A stretch of 64,000 bases of DNA from Ctena decussata (lineage: Eukaryota > Mollusca > Bivalvia > Lucinida > Lucinidae): contig OZ022505.1 of assembly GCA_963989385.1 (NCBI GenBank), forward strand, positions 59,337,737 through 59,401,736, given 5' to 3'. Shown piece after piece: positions 20,345 through 29,440 of the stretch; the stretch's first letter is position 1; the number at the start of each line of letters is the position of its first letter. Both the position numbers and the translations under genes were made by a program. The notes beneath the pieces are model-generated. The model ran no database searches. It saw only the letters and a list, made by a program, of their open reading frames with translations, and was not told the origin of the DNA.

Positions 20345-22830
20345 CTATTCATTCTATTCTATTCCATAACCTTACTAGGTCGTTGGTGCACCACAGATGA
20401 CTTCGAAACAATCCCTTTCCACCTTGTTCCGTCTTCAGTTGCCCTAGCCGAGCTGGCAAAACCCATTCCTGTCCACTCCTTGATATTGTCTTCCCACCTC
20501 CTCCTTCGTCCACCCCCTCCCTCCTCCCCTTTCACTGTGCCCTGAAAAATTATCTTTGCTAAACCAGAAGACATTGAGACGTGGCCAAACTACCCCAGCC
20601 CCCGCCTCCCGACCAGCGTCAGGAGCCCATCATATTCTCCAATGGCTGCTTGGAACTTCCTGCGAACCTCCTCATTGGTTATATGGTCCTTGTTCGAAAT
20701 GTTCAGTAACCTTGGGTAGCATCTCATTTCAAAGGCCTGCGTTCTTTTATCTAACTCTGCTGTCAAGGCCCACGATTCACAGGCATACAGAAATATGCGA
20801 ATGACAAGGAAGCGCATAAGTCTCACCCTTGATCCAAGAGACATGCCGCTATCTCCAAATTGGTTTCAGCTTGGTAAGAGCTGAACTGGCTTGTGCAATC
20901 CTTGAGAGAACCTCCTGTTTTGAGCCATCATCTGAGACAACTGACCCAAGGCATTTGAAGCTGCTTAGGGACCGACCATTTGATATTCTGGGGGTGGGGG
21001 GGGGGGGGGGGGGGCTGGTATTCTTGATGGAGACAGGACATTTTATTTCACTGGCCTCTGGAAACAATTTCTTTTTTTTTCACCTTGAGGGAGCCAATTT
21101 CTTTTTTTTACAAACTAACTCAAACAGGTTATTTTTTTTTATTTTATGGGCTGAACTATCAGATCCTCGTTTACTTGACCTTAACACATCCTTGTATTTT
21201 ACCCACATCAGTAATTTTTACACCTTTTTTTTCTCACAAAAAGAACACCAGGTGCAGTCTTTAACCAGGCTAAGGGCATTGCTTAGCTTGCTTTTGCAAA
21301 CCAGAGCCTGAAGCATGTTACTCTCTTCATCTATGGTACAGATACAAACATCCCTGTATGAGTTTGGCAAAAAATTAGGCCTTAAACTAGGGTTAGTTTT
21401 GCCTTAAATTAGGGCTATTTTGGCAAAGTTTTAGGACTAACTTTAGGAATTTAAGGGTTTTTTCTAGCCCAATCATATGCCAAAACATGCTTTTTTTTAG
21501 AAAGTTTGAGAAATACTTACTGATAGAGTCACATTTTACATGAACGCCATTTGATAAAATGGCTGAAAGATCTGTGCTAAGAAGTTAACAAAGGGGTTCT
21601 GGGGGCGTTGCCCCCAAAAGCCAAAGCAATTTCCCTATTCTAATGGCAATTTTAAGACTGGAAACAATAGAGAAAAACTAGGGATGATGATAAAAAAATT
21701 TTTTTTTCATTTTATGACTTTTGCCTTTTAGAGTGTTTATTTTGCCATAATGGCTTTGTCTCCCATAAGCTAGCGACTCTTTTGCAATTCAGTTTTAGTG
21801 GAAACATTTACTTAGTAATGTGGCAGACCAATAGTACATGTATGTGAATGTTGTATAGGATTTTTTGTAAATGTATGCACTTGGGGGGTCCGCTGGTGTA
21901 AACCGATTGTAGATAATATTAAAATGTTACTATAAATATATGGGGGTCTGGTGGCGAAGCCCCCAGAAGCCAGAGACATCATAAAAACTCAATTTAAATG
22001 GAATTATCTGCAGACAATATTTTTTTTTGAAATTTTGGGTGGAGCCAGGTTATTTCTTTCACTGACTTTAGAGGTCAGATTATTTTTTTAAACCCCCTTA
22101 TGAGCCAGGTTATTTTTTCTTGCATATCCAAAGACAGGGAATTTTTTTGATAAATATACCAGCCCCCCTCCCCCAGAATATCAAATGGTCGGCCCCTTAC
22201 AGTATCCAGCTTCTGCCCTTTTACCTTGATCTCCCTCTGGATATGATCTGCGCTGTTCGTCATCAGTTTGGTCCTCTCAGCACTGATCTCCATCTTACAC
22301 CTTGTGCAGGTTTGGTGGAGACTTTCAACTAGAGCCTCTAGTTCCTGCTCTTCTTCAGCTAGAGCGTCTATGTCATCGGCAAACCGCAGATTGGCAATGT
22401 CTCTGCCGCCCATGCCCCCACCCCGCCACATTCTTCCAGAGTATCAGACATGATCCGTTCGAGAAAAATGTTGAAGAGGGTGGGTGACAGAAGACATCCT
22501 TGTCTTACTCCAACTGTTGTTCTGAACCATTCTCCTGTGCTGCCATTGATCAGGACTGCACTTGTAGCCTTGTCGTACAGCTCCTAAATGGTGTGAACTA
22601 GACCTGCACCGACATTGCACCTCCGCATGGTGGCCCATAAGGCTGCATGCCATACCCTGTCAAAGGCTTTTTTGAAATCAATGAAGACACGGCACAGATT
22701 CTGCTGATGTTGGAGATACTTTTCACACAGGACTCTAAGGCTGAAGATCTGTTCTGTGGTGCTCCTTCCCGCTCGGAATCCAGCCTGTTCCTCAGCGATT
22801 ATCTCTTCGGCTTGTCTTGTGGTTTAAATT
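20345..22830 (-). mobile_element. RTE-clade LINE, 5'-truncated, interrupted
   Basis: Minus-strand RTE reverse transcriptase closely matching 36722-37853: VFIDFKKAFDRVWHAALW, GVRQGCLLSPTLFNIFLERI, NLRFADDIDALAEEE, YACESWALTAELDKRTQAF. The 3' tail is (GAATA)n, seen on the plus strand as CTATTCTATTC at about 20341-20365. No endonuclease part is present. A TTA-flanked element (20968-22196) splits the RT between Val and Ser of GTVSSFK. Stops and indels elsewhere make it dead. Confidence 0.9.
20968..22196. mobile_element. PIF/Harbinger-type non-autonomous element, TTA duplication
   Basis: Inverted ends GGGACCGACCATTTGATATT / AATATCAAATGGTCGGCCCC, each followed inward by a G- or C-rich run. TTA lies on both sides (20965-20967, 22197-22199). 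Removing the element plus one TTA restores the RTE frame exactly. A 3-bp TTA duplication and GGG ends fit PIF/Harbinger. Inside are internal hairpins of type GGGTCTGG.GGCGAAGCCCCC (near 21600 and 21950), also in the element at 26795-27702. No transposase. Confidence 0.85.
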
Positions 22831-23725
22831 TAAAGAGTAACTACACTTCAGGAACTGACTGAATCAGATCCCAAACCCTATCCCCAACATCAAATTAAGC
22901 CTGTCCAAGATGACTTACCCAACATCAAATTAAGTCTGTCCAAGATGACTTACAGCATGATTTATAACTGCAACTGCAAAAAATATGTATACGTGCGTAT
23001 TGAAACGTTGATTCATTTCTTCGGCTTTGAGGTGACCAAAACCCTCTGAAAAGTTTAAAAATGTGTGCAAGAAGAGGAATCAATCAATGATGAACGATAT
23101 CTAAATAGAAATCTGCCTCGTGTTGATACCATTTTCGGATCACTAGACAAATGTAGGCCCATGCTTCTGAAGCACAGATAGTTTCCGATGATATTGGTAG
23201 ATAGAGTCCTGTGTGAAGCACGATTAGCCGCTGATAGAGTCTTGTGCCAGGCGCATATAGCATCCGGTGCCATTGTAAAAGGTAAAAAAGTCCGATTTTC
23301 TTCAAAAAGGAGATATTCTTTCAACTCAGAGCCTTACAAAATTTTAAATTCATTCATTAGGGTCAAACTTATCAAACCGATCTGTTTTCTTTCCATTGCG
23401 TTTGCAACTGATCGGCGTTCAAAGTGGACACACTCTTCAAAATTGTCAAATCTTGACCTTCATTCCAGCTTGTAGACTCGAAAGTAAATACAAATTAGGC
23501 ATAACAGCTATAGATACTGGAAGACACAGATGTCTGATGTTCCGTGCACCTTATGCCCCATAAGAAATGTGTTGTTTACAATTATATTAGAGTTTATTAA
23601 CACCCACCCTTACCTCATTTTCCATTTTGGGACGGATAGAATCCTAAACTAACGCAAATAGACTCCGAAATACACAGATAGAATCCAGTTTTCACAGATA
23701 GCGTCCGATATGGTTATGCACCGTG

Positions 23726-24101
23726 GGTCTGGGATAGCCGTAAATTTACAGACGGTCTGTAAATTTACAGACTCTATAAATTTAAAGATAGGCTACTTTA
23801 GTCTATAAATTTACAGATTTGCACACATTAATTCTTGAAATTTAACCTGATCAAAAATCTGCAATCACTTGCATACTTTTTATTTCATCACATTATGATC
23901 AACATTTTGCAGAAGGTTGCATTCATTTTCTTGTGTGCTTTCTTCCTTTGCATAATCAGTGACCTATATATAGATGTATAGGTCACTGGCATAATTAGAA
24001 AACTTAAATATAGTCTAGTCCAGGCATTGTTCTTTCCCTTTGACGCAAAGACAACTTAACTCAAGTTTCAGGGCTGGACCCAGAGCACCTGAAGACGGGG
24101 G
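23726..24101. other. Gene-free; TAAATTTACAGAC palindromes
   Basis: Right after the CAC element is a perfect 13-bp inverted repeat TAAATTTACAGAC (23741-23767) and further degenerate copies to about 23825. A GTGACCTATA hairpin lies near 23960-23990. No gene. Confidence 0.6.
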
Positions 24102-24300
24102 GGACCCCCTATGAGAGGGGCAGCCCCCTCTCATACTCTCCCCCTCCCTCCTCACGCCGCTCGAATCATGCCTCCGGCATTGTGTGGGGCGGACCCCCTA
24201 TGAGAGGGGCAGCCCCCTCTCATACCCTCCCCCTCCCCCCTCACGCCGCTCGAATCATGCCTCCGGCATTGTATGACCCCCAATCCCCCCCCCCCCCCCC
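24102..24300. repeat. Two 89-bp GC-rich tandem units plus poly-C
   Basis: GGACCCCCTATGAGAGGGG begins units at 24102 and 24191. Each contains a short GAGAGGGGCAGCCCCCTCTC palindrome. A C-run follows at about 24283-24300. Confidence 0.85.
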
Positions 24301-25889
24301 CGAAAAATTGAAAATTGTAGTGCCGAAGAAGCATTTTAAGCCTGTTTTTGGTCAAAATTTCAGATTTCAAACTTGATTTTGAAAGCCAGTTTGACATACT
24401 TTATGCAATATTTTGCTTCAATTTCAGCTTATACTGGTACTGGACCTGGCATGCAAATATTTAATCAATGTGCAGGGCCTCCATTAACTTCCAGATTTAG
24501 GAAGTCCCAGGCTTCCCATCCCTCAAATTTGGAAGTGCCGCAAGAAATCTAGGAAGTCCAACTTTTTTCCACGCAACGGATGTCGAAAGTTATGGAAGAA
24601 ATAAAGTACTGTTATATTAAACTCAGATTGCTGTTTCTTTTGTGTTTTGTGTGTGTGTGTGTGTGTGTGTGTTTTTCTAACGCTTGGCGGACCATTAGCT
24701 ACGTCCGAAGTTGCGTTACTACTATACGCACTTTCCACGCATACAAAACGGTCTGATAAATTGTTTTAATGCTTCCAGCCTTTACATACTCTAGACCAAT
24801 ATTTTGTTTAACATTCGATTTGTCTTTGCTGCAAGTAGCTGCGACGGTCTGAAAGAAATTGGTCAACTCGTTAGATCAAAGTGGCACCGACGCTTTTCAT
24901 ACCCTTCTAATTTCGCAGATAGAATTTACCGTAATGATCATGAAAGTAGGACAGAAGTGCAACTGGGGATTACGGAGATAAAATTTGAGATATAAATTAA
25001 GCGAAGTTAGAAAAATAACGACGTACTGAAATAAACTATTTCAGTAATATCTAGTTTACAGTTGCACAGTTTGGCGTCCTCATTTTTTGGCAAGCGCAAG
25101 TATTATTTTCAGTCAGACAGTAGCGTATCAAAGCAGCCGCCAAGCTCAAACGATCAAAAGATTATATAAAACTGTCAATTCATGTTTACTTACACGGTCG
25201 CATTAATTTACACCCGCCGGTGTCATTTCTAAATAAGGGCGGGGCTTAGGCAGTCGCTGTAATATTAATACTTCCAATTGGACAATAGGCGGAGCTAAAT
25301 ACGTAGTCACGGTTCTCACTGACAAGAGTCGGTCAACCGGTAAATCACAACGCTCACAGGACGCGTGTCAATAAAATGTTTATTGAAGAATGATATAATC
25401 TCTGACCATTGGCGTACGCCGGAACACCTGACTTGAAATTATCACGCACAACCGGGCAACAAATTGACGGACTTTAACGCGCTGAAAATGGGCGAAATCG
25501 TAGAGAATTTTTTTAAAGATGGGGACCAGGTATGACTCGCAATTGCTTCGGGGCGGGGGAGGGAGGGGCGCGGAGGGGGGGGGGGCGGGCGGGGGGGGGG
25601 CACGTGCCCGTTTCCCCCTTCTCCCCTTGGGTCCGGCACTGAGTTTATTTGCAAACCACATGTATAACATTTCAACAATGAACACATGAGATGCGTCCAT
25701 AAAAAGCAGAAAATAGCAACAGCAAATAAAAAAGAAGAAAAAACAAAAAGAAAATGCACAATACAGACAATACATAATTATTATTTTTCTACGCACAACC
25801 GCAAATCCTCGGCTCCTCCCGCTAAGTTTCGGAATTAGCCGGGAAATTCCGACTCTTATGTTGTTAGTTATAAGGACTAACCTACAATC
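24301..25889. other. Gene-free; (GT)n and GC-rich tract
   Basis: A (GT)n microsatellite lies at about 24647-24671. Near 25235-25290, GGGCGGGGC and CCAATTGG/ATTGG motifs resemble a GC box and CCAAT boxes, but no exon follows. A G-rich run lies at 25553-25601. A long minus open frame over it (25380-25796) is low-complexity proline and glycine and is not supported. Confidence 0.45.
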
Positions 25890-26047
25890 AGTTAAAGACT
25901 CATTAAGAAACTTGAAGGATATGGTATAAAAGGAACTTTGTTGACATGGCTAAAAAACTTCTTATATGAGAGAAAGCAGAGTGTAGTGATCAATGGATAA
26001 GCTTCACAATGGACTGTATTATCTGGAATTCTGCAGGGTTACTATTC

Positions 26048-26498
26048 TGGCCCATGTTACTACTTCTGTATGTATTCTCTGCTCTTGAAGGAACTTTTTT
26101 AGATTTTAATTTTACCTCACTGCAGCTGGTGTTGTGCCGTGTGGAGGCCGTAAAAAGTTTCCCCGTACATCATCCATAGTGCAGATTATATTTCAATTAC
26201 ATCCTTTGATATCAGAGGATAGATTCTGAGAAATCTAAAATTTGAGATCGATGAAGACTATTATTCTAGAGCATCATCGTCTTTTATATTATTTGGATCC
26301 TTTTGAAACTAATCAGTCTTTGAATCGACTGCCCAATTAAAATTAAGAAATTACAGTAAGCTTTTTTTTCTGGTTTCGTCACCAGATATTGTCAGGATCA
26401 CTGACGAGGCTTTATTAGCCGAAACTACGTAGTCTGGCCCATGTTACTACTTCTGTATGTATTCTCTGCTCTTGAAGGAACTTTTTTAGATTTTAATT
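26048..26498 (+). mobile_element. Hammerhead-bearing retrozyme-like insertion
   Basis: A 387-bp unit (26048-26434) followed by the first 64 bp of a second unit (26435-26498); both start TGGCCCATGTTACTACTTCT. The unit boundary coincides exactly with the predicted self-cleavage site of the hammerhead at the end of the first unit. The insert splits a LINE RT between QG and SILG of its conserved motif. No protein is encoded. Tandem units bounded by type I hammerheads are the hallmark of animal retrozymes and of Penelope-like element terminal repeats. The left flank reads GGTTACTATTC and the right TTCTATACTTGG; a clean target duplication is not evident. Confidence 0.7.
26377..26455 (+). ncRNA. Type I hammerhead ribozyme
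   Basis: Core CTGACGA (26401-26407); stem II GGCT (26408-26411) / AGCC (26417-26420) with loop TTATT; GAAA (26421-26424); stem III CTAC/GTAG (26425-26432); then TC with predicted cleavage after C26434. Stem I pairs GGATCA (26395-26400) with TGGCCC (26435-26440) with one mismatch, and CAGA upstream may pair with TCTG downstream. All invariant core bases of the hammerhead family are present. The very short stem III is usual in Penelope-like and animal retrozyme hammerheads. Activity is inferred, not shown. Confidence 0.8.
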
Positions 26499-26794
26499 CT
26501 ATACTTGGCCGGATACTTTTTATAATTTACTTAAATGACCTCCCAGGAGTAGTAGGAAGTATATGTAGACTGTTCGCAGATGACTGCAAGCTTTATCGTA
26601 ACATTAAATCTGAGGCAGATCTGAAGGAACTGCAAGATGACATTAACTGTTGCCGGAGTTACACGGACTGTTTTACAGAGAGCGTCTCATAGAATTGAAT
26701 CTTTCTACTCTAGACAGAAGAAGGAGATTTGATATAATTCAAGTGTTCAAAATATGCCATAACATTGATGATATTGACATGAATCGGTTTTTTA

Positions 26795-27702
26795 GGGACG
26801 AGTCATTTATTATCAGGTGTGTGGGGGGGGGGGGGGGGTCGGGTACATTTTCATACGAGTCCCCAAAATTTTTCCGACCCCCCCCAGTCTCACCAGAATT
26901 TTTTTCCGACCCCCCCAGATAGGTGACAAAAAAGTTTATGACCCCCCCACCATCCCAACTCCCCAGCTACCCTTCACCCACATACTGCATTACCTTTTTT
27001 TTAAGTCAGACTGACCTTAATCCAACCTGTATGAAACACAAAGAACATTTTCTTACTTTGACAGGTTGATAAATCATGCACATTAATGGTCTTTAACTTT
27101 TTTCAGCATATTTTGATATTTCTCACTTTTTCTTCCTGCATATGGCCATACACTATCAGTTGCTGAATGTCCAATAAAATTGTTAATAATAGTAATGGAG
27201 GGGGGTCTGGGGGCGCAGCCCCCAGAAGCCACAATAGCTTTGCTGATGACAAGGCAACTGGAAAGCTGATATCACAAATGCAGGCATTAAATAATCCAGA
27301 ACGAAATCATCTGGTCTACATGATTTTATAGACAATTGCATACTGTCTTACTAGCAAATTTATGAAAAATATCTTTTTTTGATATGAAGTGGTCAAGCTG
27401 TGTGTGTCAGTTCTATAAATGTTTCTCAGCTTGAGTTTAAGTTAACAAGTATATAAGTAAGGGGGTCTGGGGGCGAAGCCCCCCAAAAGCTGAGGCATTT
27501 AAAAAAAAAAGACTGATGGAAGAATTCTGACCCCCCCCCCCCCCAATATGCCGAATAAAATATATGACCCCCCCCCCCCCTGCTCCATGGCTTTTTTATT
27601 TCCAACCCCCCCCCCCCCCCCCCCCAGTACATCACAAAAAAAAATTCCGACCCCCCCTAAATGTACCCGACCCCCCCACCTGACAATAAATGACTCGTCC
27701 CC
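26795..27702. mobile_element. PIF/Harbinger-type non-autonomous element, TTA duplication
   Basis: Inverted ends GGGACGAGTCATTTATTATC / TAAATGACTCGTCCCC, each followed inward by long G or C runs. TTA lies on both sides (26792-26794, 27703-27705). Excision with one TTA restores the LINE reading NRFFTFTENSQ. Internal hairpins GTCTGGGGGCGCAGCCCCCA (27190s) and GTCTGGGGGCGAAGCCCCC (27460s) link it to 20968-22196. No transposase. Confidence 0.85.
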
Positions 27703-27960
27703 TTACATTCACTGAGAACAGTCAGTTGAGAGGTCACAATTTGAAATTAAACAAACCACGTGTTAATAAATCCATCAAATTGAATTCATATCCCAGTGTG
27801 GAATGCATTGCCATCTGAGGTTGTTAATTCTAAGTCAGTCATTGAGTTCAAGACAAAACTGAACAGGTTGTGGATCAACAAAAGATATGACATATCGGAA
27901 GTTTATTAACTCTTGTAATAATTGAATCACAATTAAACGGAAGCGACGACAGAAAAATCG

Positions 27961-28337
27961 AGTGCTGAGGAAAATAACAAGCCTTTAGAGCTTAAGAAGT
28001 TTCCCTGAAGTCAAAAGGTAGTCAAAAGGTAGTACTATTGTAGGATGAGATGTAGAGACAATAGGGCAGCCCCCCCCCTCCCCCACCTCTGCTCCCATCA
28101 ACCAAAGTATGCTGCATTAATACAGACCATTTTAACAGAAAATGTATCTCATCCTCGACACCATCATTACATAATTTACATGCTCTCTTGTCTGCACTAA
28201 TGAAAGGAAACAATGCTAACGATATCGGGACGTGGCGGTGGCTTCTAGTTGTCTGTTTAAGAGCCCTCAGCAAGGTTCAGAATGCTTGTGCATACCTGGA
28301 TTTTGTAGGGAGAAACGAAAAATAATACTGAAATAAG
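27961..28337. other. No gene recognised; C-rich run
   Basis: A C-run (28071-28085) and unremarkable sequence. Residues of the open frame on the minus strand near 28140-28230 (KLCNDGVEDEIHFLLKW) resemble a LINE C-terminal Cys/His motif, so a further LINE scrap is possible. Confidence 0.4.
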
Positions 28338-28609
28338 TTGGTTGGTTGATTTGATGCTTAACGTCCACGGTAAACAACTAAGGTCATGTCGGGACGGTCA
28401 GTTAACCTAACCACACTATTCCTGGGCAGGCTTAGACCTCCTAAGCGGTTAACCAGTACTAAGTGCACATACTTTCGCCAGTAACTGACAACTGCCCTTC
28501 TTGAATCAGCGGAAGGAGAAACGAAAGTATGTGGCCAGACCGGGATTCGAACCCAGGACCTCTGACTTACGAGTCAGGTGCCCTACCGATTGCGCTACCC
28601 GGCCTGGCC
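28338..28609 (-). mobile_element. Full-length tRNA-derived SINE
   Basis: A 272-bp element flanked by an 11-bp perfect target duplication ACTGAAATAAG (28327-28337, 28610-28620). On the minus strand the tRNA-like head has A box TAGCGCAATCGG (28586-28597) and B box GGTTCGAATCC (28543-28553), the RNA polymerase III promoter pair. The anticodon arm contains CTCGTAAG and is one base off a canonical fold, so this is not a functional tRNA. The body and a short AACCAACC tail follow. The fragment at 10076-10219 is the same family. Confidence 0.92.
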
Positions 28610-28620
28610 ACTGAAATAAG

Positions 28621-29103
28621 TATACCATACATTTTTTGTACTAAATTTAAGATATTGTCGTCAGTCGAGATATTATTACCTTTCCAAGTAAAACCGCCAT
28701 GTTTTTCAGTGAACTGCAATATCATAAAAATAATAAGTAATTACTTATAAGTAATCCCTTTACTCTATGTAAAAAGTGCATTTTGTTTCATTTTCGCGGA
28801 CACTAACGAAATGTGATCTTAACGTTCATATTGGCAATACTAAAGGACGGCACGCCATTCACCTTAAAGTTTTATATAAATTGTGTTCTTATAAGGCGGT
28901 GATGCTTGCAGGGGTGTAATTCATGCCCTAGTTTGAACTGTTGTTGTGGTGCTTACTGCTGGCGAGGACCTGATCATTCATCTGCAAAGAGTTCGTGCCT
29001 GTGCCCTTGTCAATGTTTCTTTGATTTAAAGATTTCCAATTTATTATTTTGGTACTTGGATCACTGTTACTTGTATAATATGTATTTTCTCATTTTCTTC
29101 TAG
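28621..29103 (+). other. Probable intron 5' of ZNF-2
   Basis: No gene or repeat recognised. It ends in TTTTCTTCTAG (AG at 29102-29103), a good splice acceptor. The same acceptor and following GGATTTGCTGAGGCAGACA occur before ZNF-3 (AG at 41455-41456). Confidence 0.5.
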
Positions 29104-29440
29104 GGATTTGCTGAGGCAGACAGCACTTTAAGATTTCGACACATTTGCAGGAGGAATAAATTTCAAAAGTATACAAGTTGATTTCCAAGGAGATAAACGT
29201 GAACTTTTGATGTTTACGTTGTAAGTCTCAGCAGGCAGAAAACTTGAAGAGACCCATGCTTACTCATAACAGAGAGAAACTCCATGCTTTAGAGATCTTT
29301 CGTAACAGTTAAAGAAGCAAATGCTATTTCACGTTGGACATAAAGCATATGCTTTTGATGTCTGCGCTAAATATTTATATATTTGTCTACACACATGCTT
29401 ATTCATACATGAAGTAAATTATATGCTTTGTCGGTTCACG
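29104..29440 (+). other. ZNF-2 leader made of decayed finger codons
   Basis: Begins GGATTTGCTGAGGCAGACAG as in ZNF-3, then contains broken finger phrases (AACTTGAAGAGACCCATGC, HTGE-like). An in-frame ATG at 29321 would add 40 residues of degenerate finger, but the conserved ATGGCAG at 29441 is preferred. Confidence 0.6.

Larger units (their letters stand above)
19470..23725. mobile_element. CAC-ended TIR transposon with 5-bp target duplication
   Basis: Perfect 37-bp terminal inverted repeats starting CACGGTGCATAACC (19470-19506 and 23689-23725), flanked by GGTCT on both sides (19465-19469, 23726-23730). Motifs of type GGACTCTATCTGTG recur inside both ends (about 19490, 19519, 19539, 19917, 19987, 20006; inverted near 23200, 23232, 23635-23700). 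CAC termini plus 5-bp duplications are typical of Transib and RAG-like transposons; EnSpm/CACTA and Chapaev share CAC but usually duplicate 2-4 bp. No transposase core was recognised, so family assignment rests on the ends. A nested RTE accounts for about 2.5 kb of the length. Confidence 0.85.
25890..27960 (+). mobile_element. CR1/Jockey-type LINE relic with two insertions
   Basis: RT fragments on the plus strand: LEGYGIKGTLLTWLKNFLYE, then LSGILQG (to about 26039), then SILGRILFIIYLNDLPG and LFADDCKLYRN (26499-26690). A C-terminal region ends in LNSYPSVWNALPSEVVNSK (27706-27905). The element is heavily decayed. It is interrupted by a hammerhead-bearing repeat (26048-26498) and a TTA-flanked element (26795-27702). 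Confidence 0.85.

Noticed and set aside
20285..20850. Plus-strand open frames over the RTE
   Set aside because: They are antisense shadows of the RTE reverse transcriptase, which is recognisable on the minus strand.
25380..25796. 138-codon proline/phenylalanine-rich minus frame
   Set aside because: It runs over G-rich low-complexity DNA and AT-rich spacer without any domain.
26048..26498. Direct terminal repeats as LTRs of a small LTR retrotransposon (TRIM)
   Set aside because: No TG...CA ends, primer-binding site or polypurine tract; the hammerhead at the unit boundary explains the repeats better.
28543..28609. A tRNA gene (A and B boxes present)
   Set aside because: It is the head of a SINE with target duplications, and the anticodon arm does not fold canonically.
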